Shown in pieces: positions 1-10,264 of a stretch of DNA of 64,000 bases; position 1 is the first letter of the stretch; the number at the start of each line of letters is the position of its first letter. Position numbers and translations under genes: made by a program. The notes under the pieces were generated by a model. That model was not told the DNA's origin. It did no database searches and saw only the letters and a list, made by a program, of their open reading frames with translations. The stretch is from positions 1,054,001-1,118,000 of the forward strand of contig QANY01002375.1 of NCBI GenBank assembly GCA_003255025.1, given 5' to 3'. The stretch comes from Datisca glomerata. Lineage: Eukaryota > Streptophyta > Magnoliopsida > Cucurbitales > Datiscaceae.

Positions 1-641
1 CTTCAATTCATAGGAAAAATGGTGAAAAATTTCTACGAAGGGCTGAAGATTACTAATTGATTCTCCACTCCCTACTATCCAATAGGGAAACGAGCAAGAA
101 AAAAGGTTGAACCGAATCATACTTGAGAGTTTAAAGAAACGATTGGAGTCGGCGAAAGGAAGATGGGTGGAAGAACTGCGGGCAGTGTTATGGCCGTACA
201 GAACTACTCCAAGAGAAAAAATGGGGGATAGATGCCATTCGCTTTAGCTTTTGGAGCAGAAGCAGTAATTCATGTTGAGATTGGAAGCCCCACTATGAAA
301 TCCACGCTGGATGAACAACAGGATGGGGATCTCCTTAGAAAAATTTTTGACAAATTAGAAGGACGACGAGAAACAACCCTGATTTAAATAGCCCATTACA
401 ATCAGAAAAGAAATTCTTACTTCCCGGAAGGAGTACGAAAATGGGAATTTCAGAAGGGAGATCTGGTCTTAAGAAAGATCTTCTAGATAGAAGGCGAGCT
501 CAAGCCGACATGGGAAAGGCCGTACATCATCAGTGGAGTAGGTGGAATAAGATATTATCATTTGAAAATGGAAGAGAGAATGGATCTGCCAAAGCCACGG
601 AATGCAGCCCATTTAAAGAAATGCTTTATTTAAAGTTGTAA
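1..641 (+). pseudogene. Ty3/gypsy (Tat-lineage) integrase C-terminal remnant
   Basis: Read in shifting + frames, this stretch gives the end of a plant gypsy integrase: a degenerate YYPxGxGQ-like segment near 75-105, then KGRWVEEL and LWPYRTTPRE around 160-220, and the C-terminal module EFQKGDLVLRK near 450-480 with WERPYII and a final PRNAAHLKK near 590-620. This order (end of the DDE core, then the GPY/F-like module) is typical of Tat elements. Several stops and frameshifts interrupt it, so it is dead. The 5' part of the element lies outside the window. The reading frame changes near 230 and again near 380-440. Confidence 0.8.
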
Positions 642-744
642 AATGCATTATAGTGAATATTTTCCCATGATTTATTTCCTGCAAGGGTTTTCACATAAAA
701 ATTATTGGTGACAGCTCTCTCCTCGTCTCAAAAAACAACAACAA

Positions 745-1065
745 AAATAAGGGCATAAGTTCTTGGGGGGCATATAAGTCCTACTCTCAGAAGGAACTAA
801 GGGCGTAAGTCCTTGAGAGAGACAATTCATAAGTCCTACTCTCATATGAAACTAAGAACGTAAGTCCTTGGGAGGGGAAGTTCATAAGTCTCACTTCTAG
901 AAGGAACTAAGGACATAAGTCCTTAGGAGGGCAGTTCATATGTCCTACTACTAAGAGGAACTAAGGGCGTGAGTCTTTGGGATGAACAACTCATAAGTCT
1001 TCCTCTCAGAAGGAAGTCATTGGGATGGGTATTTCATAAGTTTTACTCTCAAAATGAAACTAAAG
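745..1065. repeat. ~60-66 bp tandem repeat array downstream of integrase
   Basis: About five degenerate copies of a unit whose core reads GGCGTAAGTCCTTGGGAGG followed by TTCATAAGTCCTACTCTCAGA. Such arrays are a usual feature of the noncoding stretch between integrase and the 3' LTR of Tat-type gypsy elements, which fits its place right after the integrase relic. From 1066 to 1555 the DNA is A-rich and I see no gene. Confidence 0.75.
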
Positions 1066-1560
1066 ATGAGGAACATCTTCTATAACCGATGAAGGAATGA
1101 GAAACACCTCAAAATGGATCAATAAACGAAATATGAAAAATGGGGACTTTATGAAAGAGGACGAATAAAAGAGTTAGAAGACAAAAGCTGATACGGTCCT
1201 AACTTAAATTGCTGTAAGTTCTCCAAAATAGACTCTATTCTTATCTGGTACTCAAACTTGGAAACTGAATAGATACGAGTAAACGTTAGCTACATAAGTA
1301 AAACATATGCAATTTTTTTTATAAATGTTTGGGAAAAGAACAAGAAAGAAGAAGGAAAAACTAAAGGACATCAAAAGTTCATTTAAGTATTAAAAATCAC
1401 AAAGTAAGGAAAGGAAAATTGCTTACTTGATAAAAGGGGAAAAAGAAGTGGTAAGATGGAAAAGATCCTCTCATTAATGTATATGAAAATTACAAGATAA
1501 TCATTTATGGGAAAAGTAAAAAGTACAAAGAAATTAAAAACAAAATACAAAAAAGGCTAA

Positions 1561-2092
1561 GACTCCTCCAGAGTGGCTTTGGGAGATGGGTAAAAAGTAT
1601 TGGCTATAGTAGCAAGAACAGTGACATTCAGTTCAGGATGAACCCTTACAGGATCCTTAGAAAGATCAACGAGAGGCAAACGGGGAGATTTGTTGGCCTG
1701 AGTATCCTTGTAGCCGGCACTGTAGGCCATTACCTCAGCCTTATCAAGTAAGGCCTGGTAATCGTCCTCAATCTGATTTTCTTGCTCCCCAGCCTTGGCT
1801 AAAGCCTACTCAATAGCCAACAACTTTCCTTCAGCAACGATCAGCTTTCCCTCGACGAAAGTTAAGTTCTCGTCGAAAATTTTAAAAGCTCTCTCTGACT
1901 CCTTCAGGGAGTCCTCAAACCTCGACCGTTCTACTGCAGAGGCGTCCGCTTCCTTAGTCATCCGCTCGATGACTCATTGAAGCTCGACCTCAGCCTTCTT
2001 CAAGTCACCCCGCTCAGCAAGGAGAGTGTCGGGGACCTTATTATACTACTCCATTTTCCTTTCTAGCCCGCTATCTCCTTCTCGAAAGAGTA
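1561..2092 (-). pseudogene. Antisense coiled-coil ORF remnant of a Tat element
   Basis: On the minus strand, from about 2040 down to 1561, one frame reads as a Lys/Glu-rich coiled-coil segment (VPDTLLAERGDLKKAEVELQ, then later VERSRFEDSLKESERAFKIF) and ends with PSPKATLEES and a TAG stop near 1561. Two in-frame stops break it. The sense relative to the upstream + strand integrase and its place after the tandem repeats match the extra antisense ORF that many Tat elements carry between pol and the 3' LTR. Its molecular role is not established. Compare 59350-61958, a longer member of the same kind on the other strand. Confidence 0.6.
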
Positions 2093-2094
2093 GA

Positions 2095-2462
2095 AATTCT
2101 CTCAGCACCCCGTTTTCAGTCCTAAGGAAAATCTCCATGAAATTTAATCTAGAAAAATGCACATTCAGAGTAGCTGCCGGGAAAGTTCCTCGGGTATCTA
2201 ATGACACAGCAGGGGATAGAAGTAAATTCAGACCAAGTAAAGGCAATCATGGAGATGAAATCTCCAAAGAACCATAAAGAGAATAGCCGCCTTAAATAGA
2301 TTCATCTCAAGGTCTATAGAAAAGTGCTAACCATTCTTCGAAAAATTGAGAAAACACTCTATGGATGGATGGAACGAGGAATATGAGGAAGCTCTCAGCA
2401 AAATCAAAGCATATCTGAAAACTCCCCCTCTACTCTTTAAACAAGTACCAAGTGAATAACTC
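2095..2462 (+). pseudogene. Inverted block: RT thumb / RNase H connection of a gypsy pol
   Basis: This + strand block encodes, with small frameshifts, the part of gypsy pol just after the RT catalytic site: FSVLRKISMKFNLEKCTF, then FLGYLMTQQGIEVNSDQVKA, then AALNRFISRSIEKC, then PFFEKLRKH and LKTPPLL. The flanking RT (2463-2960) is on the minus strand and stops exactly where this text should begin. The block is therefore best read as an in-place inversion of about 370 bp inside one RT gene. Breakpoints lie near 2095 and 2465. Confidence 0.75.
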
Positions 2463-2960
2463 CTACTGTCTTCAAGATCCCAGACATGGTCTCCTTGTTT
2501 CTTGCTTTTGACCAACATGTCATCTACATAGACTTCCATGTTTCTTCCGATTTTTTCATGAAAAACTTTGTTCACAAGGCTCTTATAAGTTGCACCTGCA
2601 TTTTTTCAAGCCAAAAAGTCATAACCTTATATCAATAGATACCATATTCAGTAATGAAAGAAGTTTTTTCTTGATCAAGTTGGAACATTTTCACCTGATT
2701 GTATCTGGAGTATACATCTATAAAGCTGAGAAGTTCATGTCCTAAAGTGGCATCGACCATCTGATCTATCCTTGGAAATGGATAATCATCCATGAGGTAA
2801 GCTTTATTTATTTTGGTGAAGTTCATACATATCCTCCATTTCCCATTTTTCTTTCGTACCATCACCATGTTAGCCAACCACTCCGAGTAGTTGACTTCTC
2901 GGATCAGCCGCCAGGTACTTTTAAAATTCTTCCTTGATTACCTTATTCCATTTCGGGGTA
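2463..2960 (-). pseudogene. Ty3/gypsy reverse transcriptase (palm) remnant
   Basis: The minus strand reads WLANMVMVRKKNGKWRICM, then YPFPRIDQMVD and SFIDVYSRYNQVKM, which are RT fingers and palm motifs of plant Tat elements. After a frameshift comes the catalytic YVDD box at 2519-2530 followed by MLVKSKK. The text ends with DHVWDLED at about 2470, where the inverted block begins. The RT is split by a stop near 2632 and lacks its C-terminal part in the same orientation. Confidence 0.85.
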
Positions 2961-3461
2961 AATCTTCTCTTCCTCTACTTCACTAGTTTTACGACTGGAT
3001 CCGTATTCAACTTGTAACAAATAATTTCTTCAGGAATACTCGGCATCTCTTATGTCGTAGTCGTAAACAAATCCTTTTTTACAGAAATTCCACCAAACTT
3101 CCTTTTTCATCTTTTTTAAGGCAGGCACTGACGTTCATCATCTTTTGTGTTCCTTCTTCTAAACAGACAAGTTCCATTTCTTCTCTCGCCTTGTACCTCA
3201 GGCCATCTTGCCCATCTTCCTATGATTGCTATAAATCTGTGGGCCGCTTACCTTTTGCTTTTTCTGCAGCCAGTTCCTTGACAAATTTCAAAGCGATAAT
3301 AGAACATATGTGATCAGCAGCTTGATCTCATCTTATTGTTTTAACTCCCTTAGGTGATGAATACTTCAGTACTTGGTAGAAATTCAAGGGGATGACTCCG
3401 AGACAGGTCCTTATAAGGATAGCATTGTACGAGGATGGCGTGTTCTGAATCATGAACTCGA

Positions 3462-3568
3462 TCTCATGTAGAATGAGTGTTCCTTCTGAGTAACTAATGG
3501 CTCCGTTGAAGCGTTCTCATGTAGAATGAGTGTTCCTTCTGAGTAACTAATGGCTCCGTTGAAGCCTA
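3462..3568. repeat. 53 bp perfect tandem duplication
   Basis: A 53 bp unit beginning TCTCATGTAGAATGAGTG occurs twice head to tail, at 3462-3514 and 3515-3567. Both copies look identical, so the event is young compared with the decay around it. It lies in the region downstream of the protease relic, between protease and RT, and 53 is not a multiple of three, so it would also shift the frame. Confidence 0.9.
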
Positions 3569-3840
3569 TCAGTTGTTGTGAAGTTCCTTACAGCTTCTGT
3601 TCTCCCATTGACATTTTCTCCAAAGTCGCCCGATATAGAATGTTCACAGCATTCCCATCCTCTATCAATACTCTCCTTAATAAGCAGTTGCCGACTTGTA
3701 TTGAAACGACAATAGCATTGTTGTGAAACCCATCTTGCTCTAAATCTCGGACATCAAATATCAGTAGGGGATTTTCGCTGAAACGCGAGGGCCCTTTCAG
3801 GAATTTCTCTAGTATCGGCTTCTTACAGTACAATTTTCTT
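3569..3840 (-). pseudogene. Ty3/gypsy aspartic protease remnant
   Basis: The minus strand reads LIFDVRDLEQDGFHNNAIVV then RRVLIEDGNAVNILY, the retropepsin segment of Tat elements. The usual active-site D-S/N-G triad appears here as E-D-G (the Asp-Gly pair is at 3654-3659), followed by the expected EKMSMG. It lies between gag (above 3960) and RT (below 2960) on the same strand, which is the gypsy gag-PR-RT order. Confidence 0.8.
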
Positions 3841-3959
3841 TCCTTCCTAGTTGTCCCTTCATGTTCTGTAAGCGCAATAATCGTGTCAACGATATGGATA
3901 GGTTATTTCCCGTTGTCGCGCTTGTCCTCCCCATGATTATCCTTTTTTGTTCTTCTTTT

Positions 3960-5060
3960 TTCACAAACTAACGGAGATACCTATCTTTAATCAGCTGCTC
4001 AATGTAGTCTTTAAGTTAGAAACAGTCATTTGTGTAATGCCCACTGCTCTTGTGAAAGGAGCAATACTTGTCTTTATCTTTGAAATGCGGTTCTTTTGTG
4101 AATGAGGCTGGTATCTTCAGCCAAGGCTTGTCTTTGATCATTTCCAGGATTTGGTTTATCAGAATGGTCAACGGCGTGTAAAGCTTGTCCTATGTTCTTT
4201 CCTGCTTGCTATTTCTTATGTCATCTCTATTCGTTTCGTCAGACTTTTTCCTTTCAGATCTCGAACTCTTTTCCCCCTTCCTTGATTCCTCAGTCTTCCG
4301 TTCAGCCACTTTCAGTAGGCTTCTTTTCTCCTCTTCTAGAGTAATGTAGGCTTACACTCGTTGAAATATTTCTGTCATGGACAGCGGTTTCGTCTTGGAT
4401 AGAACTTTGAACAAGGGTGAATTCAAGTCTAACCCCCGCCTGAAGGCCAGTCTGGTAAATTGATCATCATAATTCTTGACGTTTTCCATTTCATCCTTCA
4501 ATATATGGGGATATTCCCGTAGTGACTCCCCTCTCTTAGCAGAAATTGTCAAGAGATACTATGTGTATTTCGTGACCGTCTGATAGGTAGAATACTGTTC
4601 TAGGAAGACATAGGACATAGCAGCAAAATTACTAATCGAATGCATAACGAGGGAATGATACCATTTCAGAGTTGTCCCATCCAGGCTAGTGGGGAACATC
4701 TTGCACATCAGTTTATCATCATGTTCATATAGTGTCATTACTTTTCTGAACCATCGGAGGTGGTCTACGGAATCTATTTTTCCTTCGTAACATTTAAATT
4801 TGGGGGCCTTGAACTTTTTGGGTACGCGTGCCGTCAGGATTTTTAGGCTTAATGGAGTACGGGTGAGGGATTCGAGGTCAGTCTTTCCCGTACTTTCTAG
4901 GTTTCTCATATCCATCATTTTCCGCTCCAATAATTCCTTCACTGCCTCTTTCATTATGACCTGGGATTGACAAGCTTCTCCCGTAGCCTCTTTCGCGTGG
5001 TTTTGGGATTGGACTTTTACTTCCTCTCATTGTACATTTCTGTTGTTCTCGTGATTCTCC
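3960..5060 (-). pseudogene. Ty3/gypsy gag remnant
   Basis: From 4954 downward the minus strand gives KFKAPKFKCYEGKIDSVDHL, then FPTSLDGTTLKWYHSL and FLEQYSTYQTVTKYT, the retrotransposon gag core. After a stop near 4559 it resumes with RRGLDLNSPLF (4552-4352). A zinc-knuckle-like segment YCSFHKSSGHYTNDC lies near 4010-4060 and is followed by an in-frame stop. The frame is broken several times between 4100 and 4350. From 5060 to 5400 the sequence looks like the untranslated leader of the same element: the minus-strand text TTTTGGTACTTTCATTGAGAG near 5385 resembles the region just inside the 5' LTR of the 31430 element. Confidence 0.8.
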
Positions 5061-5400
5061 TATCTTACATCTTGCCTGTTACCCCCGAGTGGATTTTTAG
5101 TTCCTCATTATTCACCCTTTGACTGACTTAAACACATGTCCTTGCCAACTCTTGCTGAAGCGTGTTGATCTGGTCCTGCACAGTCTGTCATGCGCAATGC
5201 CTCCATGTTCCTTCTTTCTATTTCTTGCATCCCATTTAGAATTGTTTACAGCATTTATGCTGGTGGGGTTGGTTGATCCATATGATCATCTCCATTTTTG
5301 GTCTCGTTGCCCTCATTTCGGGCCTCGTTTGATCTGGTTCTTAGTGTTTCTGGGCTAGGTTTCTCGAGCCTTTTCTCTCAACTCTCAATGAAAGTACCAA

Positions 5401-6530
5401 AAGATAAAGAATTTTTCATTCGCGTTAGTGAAAGTTATGATGATAATGATGAGAGCATAGAGAAGAGTAAATGCTCTATATAAAACTTTTTTTGGATTCA
5501 ATTGTATTGACTAGATTTGACCGTCATTTATTACATGAGCCTATATTTATAAATCATTTTCAAGATATTAACAAATTAATAAAAAAAATGGGTGAATGGC
5601 CACACTTCCCCTATATTTTTGGTGTTGTCATCATGTTCCTAGGATTATCCTCATACTTTGTGGAATCTGTCCCAAACGTGACCCTCATACATTGCTTGTT
5701 TCTCTTAACTACTAAGTTGACAATATTATCTTATAATTGTTGAATTAATTATGACCACTTGATCTCTTTCCGCGGTTATGATCTCTCCCTTCTCATTTTT
5801 CCATGATGGAGATCTTCTCACTTCTTATTGATTGGTTCTCTTCGATTCACGTGGCACGGTGAAAATCTTATACCTGTTGAAGTATCATATAAATAAGCTC
5901 GGAAAAACCCTTGTAGGGTTTCTTCGGTTTCTCAGTAAAAACAATTAAGATCAACAGATTCCGACAAAGAAGATAGTTATTATACCTTATTATAAATTAC
6001 ACTGGTTTAATCTTAGCCGTTAATTAATTTTCACTTAGATATTAGTTCAACTTCATGATGGTCTAAACTTTAATTAGAAACAAACATAATGTTTTTTTGT
6101 TGTGAGTAAGAAATAAAGTAATTTGTTACGCCACTCATCTTTTTGTCCTCTATTAAATAGTCAACTATGATGATGGCCTAATCATGTTTAGACAAATCTT
6201 TCTCTAAGAAAGGTTTTCAATATTAACCACGATCACGAATTTGAAAATATAATGTTTTATTTATATTTTTACAAAAAAAATGAATAGTATTGAATTTTCA
6301 ATATTACTAGTCGGAATACAGAAGATATTCTTTTCTACTTCACCTTTTCCTTTGTTGGAATAAAGATTTTATGCAAATATTCACTTGGTAGGTTTGCTTA
6401 ACAAAGTGAGGAGGGAAAGCAGAATATTTCTGGTGGTGCATTTTGCTCATTTTTCTTAACCTCTCAACATACCTTTTGACACATCCTTAAACTTTTTTCT
6501 CTGTACTTAACTATCTGTCTTTTATTCACT
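5401..6530. other. Intergenic / probable LTR and upstream region
   Basis: The left part (about 5401-5880) lies where the 5' LTR of the minus-strand gypsy relic should be, but I found no second copy in the window to delimit it. A good TATA box, TATAAATA, is at 5888-5895 on +, followed by a short inverted pair AAACCCTTG/TAGGGTTT. It could serve a transcript running toward 6694 or belong to the retroelement. The rest (5990-6530) is AT-rich without a recognisable gene. Confidence 0.35.
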
Positions 6531-6538
6531 CAATACTT

Positions 6539-6540
<2 letters not shown>

Positions 6541-6576
<36 letters not shown>

Positions 6577-6691
6577 TCCCTCTCCCTCTCCCTCTCCCTC
6601 TCCCTCTCCCTCTCTCCCTCTCTCCCTCTCTCCCTCTCTCCCTCTCTCCCTCTCTCCCTCTCTCCCTCTCTCCCTCTCTCCCTCTCTCTCC
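6541..6691. repeat. (CT)n / (CCCTCT)n pyrimidine microsatellite
   Basis: About 150 bp of pure pyrimidine on the + strand: first CT dinucleotides, then CCCTCT hexamers, then CTCTCTCC-type units. It ends two bases before the ATG at 6694, so it would make up the 5' leader of that ORF. Long CT tracts in 5' leaders are common in plant genes. The apparent Arg/Glu/Gly ORF on the opposite strand is only translation of the repeat. Confidence 0.95.
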
Positions 6692-6693
6692 AA

Positions 6694-7041
6694 ATGAATT
6701 ACAGCCCATATTTGAAGGAAAAGATTGAGAAACAGAAATCATATAGCGAAGGAATTGGCAGAAACAGAGCATACTCTGGAAAATGCAGAGTCAAATTACC
6801 CAAAGAATCACAATCACCAATCAGATTTATAAAGCATTTAGCAGACAGAGTAACAAGAGCTTTGCATTTTGTCTTAATAAGAAGAAGAAGAACCTCAGAT
6901 GAAGATTCTATTTCTGTCGGGTCAAAGCCATTAGTGTGCCCTCTTGATTCCTACAGAACTGAAGCGGTTGAAGATTGCATCAAGTACATCAACTCTTCTT
7001 CTTTTCCCAGATCGAAATCTGCCACTTCCTTTTCTTTTTAA
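6694..7041 (+). CDS. Small basic protein, possibly Josephin-like family (115 aa)
   Basis: An uninterrupted 115-codon ORF starting right after the CT tract. The N-terminal half is Lys/Arg-rich, with a central basic cluster VLIRRRRTS near residues 65-72. The C-terminal part holds SYRTEAVEDCIKYINSSS (about residues 87-104), which resembles the conserved tail of small plant proteins that databases often label 'Josephin-like'. Those proteins, like this one, lack a recognisable Josephin deubiquitinase domain, and their function is not settled. Start choice: first ATG after the CT leader. No intron is needed. The identity is from memory of the tail motif and needs a search. It could instead be a chance ORF. 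Confidence 0.5.
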   Translation: MNYSPYLKEKIEKQKSYSEGIGRNRAYSGKCRVKLPKESQSPIRFIKHLADRVTRALHFVLIRRRRTSDEDSISVGSKPLVCPLDSYRTEAVEDCIKYINSSSFPRSKSATSFSF

Positions 7042-7574
7042 ATTTTCTTGAGAAAATATCAGGGAACTTTATGTTTATACCCATTACAACTAATATAGGA
7101 AATCATCTTTGTCGGGTTAGAAAATAGGAAAACAGAGATAATAAAAATTGAAATAGTTTGTCTTAGTTGGTTTTATTCTGTTTGAACCAGAAAGGACGAG
7201 CTGTTTTCATATACCACGGAAGGCAAGAAACTTGTATCTTGCTTTTTAATATCAAATATCATGAACTGATAATATTTTATGGTGACTTTTTTAGACTAAT
7301 GTAGAGGATTCTATTTCCAAAGTTTGAGAAATGTTTAGGTCACGTTTCCCATAGGTTAAATTAGAGGTGTGCATAAATTAGCCGAACCAAACCGAGTTAA
7401 ATCAGTTGAGTCTATTCTTTTATACTATTAGCTCAGTTCAGTTTAGTTGGATTAATTTAAAGAATTGTATATTCGGTTCGATTATTTTTTCTCTGAAATA
7501 ATAATCGATTCGAACCAATTATAATCATGAAAAAATATATATTTTAAAACTTTAATATTTATAATATCAAAACC

Positions 7575-7577
7575 CTG

Positions 7578-7630
<53 letters not shown>

Positions 7631-7637
7631 TATATAT
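7575..7637. repeat. (TA)n tract at left edge of viral insert
   Basis: About 55 bp of nearly pure TA. Viral sequence starts directly after it, at AAACACTGTAGG (7638). A matching short TA tract at 15331-15345 marks the right edge and another at 12408-12428 marks the junction of the two viral halves. Integration of plant pararetroviruses into TA dinucleotide repeats is known from rice and other plants. Confidence 0.9.
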
Positions 7638-8327
7638 AAACACTGTAGGTTCAACGAGATCAGATACCAAAATAACTTACACTGAGCACGTCTGTCAACG
7701 TTTTACAGGGGTCAACGGTCTTAACGCAATCTCTGCTCAACAGACCTTACCCAAACGCGACTTGGGTGACGTCCCACTCAGTGTTCATTGATTGGTTCCT
7801 GATCTTACTGTAGTACAGTGAGTACTTCATCAATCATAACAGATACATATTGAGTGCCATGGGCTAGCAACAAGATTATGATTAGTAGAGTTTATAGTCA
7901 TGGTTATATACGGCTTATATTAATACATACATGGTCTCATGAACAGATAAAATGAGGAAGAAGAAGGAACTTACGGTAAGGGAGCACTGGCGCTCCTGGT
8001 GACAACGTGATATGTGCAGGTGTGAGCAGATCAGAAATAAGAGAGAGGAGAGAGAGAGGGTAAGGCAAACCTAAGAGCTCAACACATGAGCATTCTATTG
8101 CACAAGAAAGAAAACTTCTATTTCACATGCAAGAGAAGTTCTATTTCACATGCCAGAGAAGTTCTGCTCTCAACAAGGGTGAGAGGCCCTTTTATAATAC
8201 AGAAGTCAGTTAACTAGAGTACACTTCGTAGATAAGAAGTAACTTAACTTAAGCTAAAAGTAACTATACCACAGTATTCTATGCTTTAATAATTACATAA
8301 CATAGAGTGGCGTGCTAAGCATCGTCC
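7638..8327 (-). promoter_or_regulatory. Pararetrovirus intergenic region, copy 1
   Basis: Noncoding viral DNA that lies downstream of the coat protein piece on the minus strand. It carries a TATA box on the minus strand (TATTATAAAAGG, + positions about 8191-8202) followed by a leader with short repeats (CACATGCMAGAGAAGTTC twice) and a possible splice donor near 7975. This looks like a pregenomic RNA promoter and leader. The sequence 7638-8573 is repeated at 10264-11202 with only a few base changes and a 2 bp difference in a GA run, so the two copies are very recent duplicates or derive from one tandem unit. Confidence 0.65.
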
Positions 8328-8936
8328 ATCGAGAGCTAACTCATGAAGTTTTCTTTTGAATTTAGAACGGCATTTGTTGGCAAAGTGTCCAATTAAGCCA
8401 CACTTATAACAAATGGCTTTGATTTTGCTGTTATGAAACTTCTGATGTGGTGGAGGTTTATATTTGGATTCTTTATGTCTAAATTTCTTTTTGGAAAAGT
8501 ATTTTTTATGCAATTTATGATGCTTCGAGGAAATCCTAGGAGGCTTAGATGAAGAAGAATTGGTTGGATATTGGATTTTAGTATCATAGGCAAATTGATC
8601 ACAGAATTCACCTAATTCTTTTCTGTTGTCAAGATTCTGGTTCTTCATCATATGTTGAAGTTTCATATCATTGCATAATCCTAGTCCTTCTTCTATTACT
8701 AGGGCAATGAGATGTCCATAAGTGTATTGATCATAAGGAATGTCCATTTGATCATGCTTATCTCGGAGTTTTCTTCTTACTCTTTCAGCAAAAAGACTTG
8801 GGAGGCCATCAATGAACTTTGCCTTCCAATGTTCATTTTTTGCATCACTTCTCTGCATGACTTTCATAAGAAAGACATCTTTATACCATCTGAAGTGAGT
8901 CAGAGAAGGGCATCGCAGGTTTTGGAGTAGTTCTCG
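8286..8936 (-). pseudogene. Pararetrovirus coat protein C-terminal part, copy 1 (fused to RT)
   Basis: This is the 3' part of a 473-codon minus-strand ORF (8286-9707). From RELLQNLRC onward it matches the plus-strand coat protein copy at 12700-13317 almost exactly. It holds a Lys/His-rich basic stretch and the retroviral-type zinc knuckle CYKCGLIGHFANKC (CX2CX4HX4C, + positions 8370-8411), which in caulimovirids sits at the coat protein C-terminus and binds nucleic acid. After LALD (about 8328) the viral text is replaced by an unrelated 13-residue tail read from the intergenic region. The N-terminal part of the coat protein is missing and replaced in frame by RT. Confidence 0.85.
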
Positions 8937-10264
8937 GATGTAATTTAAACTTCCTAAAAAGCGTTGTAATTGGGTTTTGTCTTTTATTTCATCTGGAAAC
9001 TTAGATGCAAAATCTATACTACGGTTAATAGGAATAATTGTGCCATTAGATATGTTATGGTCTAAGAATCTAACAGTTGTTTGAAATAATTTCATTTTAG
9101 GAGCAGATAATACTAGACCGTTTCGAATAATTACATGCTTAAGAATATTCAGATGTTTAAAATGTTTGTCTATGGATGATGAGAAAATTAAGACATCATC
9201 AATATAACAGATAATGAATTCAGTGTAAGCATTAAAAATATCATTCATGATATGCTGGAATTCAGATAGACAATTTTTAACACCAAATGGTAAAACATTC
9301 CATTCAAAATGGCCAAAAGGTACAGTAAAGGCAGTTTTATACCTGTCAGCTTCAGCTATTTGGATTTGCCAGAATCCAAATTTGAGATCAAATTTTGAAA
9401 AGATCACAGCATCATAAAGTCTATCTAGTAGATCTTTTTTATTCGGGATTGGATATTTAATCCATTGTAATGCATCATTTAAAGGTTTATAATTGATCAC
9501 TAGTCTAGGTGATCCTCTTTCTATCTCAGCATTCTTATTAACATAGAAACCAGTACAGCTCCAAGGAGATTTACTGGGTCTAATTAATTTTTTTGTTAAC
9601 AAAGAATCAATATCAGTTTTGCAGAGTTCTAAATATTCCCTTTTCATTTGACTAGGTCTGGATTTGGTAGGAATATTCTTCTCATTGAAATCAGGCTGAT
9701 ATGGCAAAGAGATGATGTGTTTCTTTCTATCCCAAAAAGCATTTGGGATATCACTACAAGTTTCAGATTGGAATTCATGAAGAATAGTTTGAATTCTCTT
9801 TTTAGTGCTAGTTGTTGAATGCGTTGGTCAACAGTTAAGAAGTGTATTTCTTTTTGTAATAAATTGATCTGATTGGTTTTATTATCAATCAGATGTCTGA
9901 TGATATCTACTTCCTTTGTATATGGTTTGGTAATGAATTCAAAGGAAATGTCAATTGTATCTATAACTGTATGGATACCAGAGGTATCAATTCTGGTAAT
10001 AGGCATAATTGAATTGAGAAAAGGATTGCCTAAGATAATGTTTTGTGTCATATTCTTTATGAGCACAAATGAGGCAGGTATGCAAACTCCCTGTTTGTAG
10101 ATAAGCGCTTCTGGTATTTTGTATTGAATTCTCATAGAATTCCCACTGGCGCTTGTGAGAGATTGAGTAGTTGTATGAAAATATTTTAAAGGAATTAATC
10201 CTTCATGGATACAATTCATATCTGCACCACTATCTACACACGCACCCATACAGTGAGGAGGCAA
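8937..10264 (-). pseudogene. Pararetrovirus protease-reverse transcriptase segment
   Basis: Minus strand. The protease part starts at 10264 with the active-site DSGA (10223-10234), continues for about 150 codons, and meets a frameshift near 9800-9810. The RT part then runs to about 8937, with KTDIDSLLTKKLIRPSKSPW, RLVINYKPLND, the catalytic YIDD at 9195-9206 and RFLGSLNYI at its end. These are typical caulimovirid protease and RT motifs. RNase H is absent: at about 8936 the frame passes without a stop into coat protein sequence. The protease N-terminus is also foreign, joined to intergenic DNA just before the active site. The virus genus is not determined. Confidence 0.85.

Noticed and set aside
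6530..6772. Minus-strand Arg/Glu/Gly-rich ORF
   Set aside because: Pure translation of the CT microsatellite.
7661..7680. TTTTGGTATCTGATCTCGC (minus strand) as a second tRNA primer site
   Set aside because: Only the first seven bases fit a methionine tRNA primer site; the copy at 14327-14340 fits much better and is placed correctly before the movement protein.
8712..8930. 72-codon + strand ORF repeated at 12715-12933 on minus
   Set aside because: Antisense shadow of the viral coat protein; it recurs only because the coat segment recurs.
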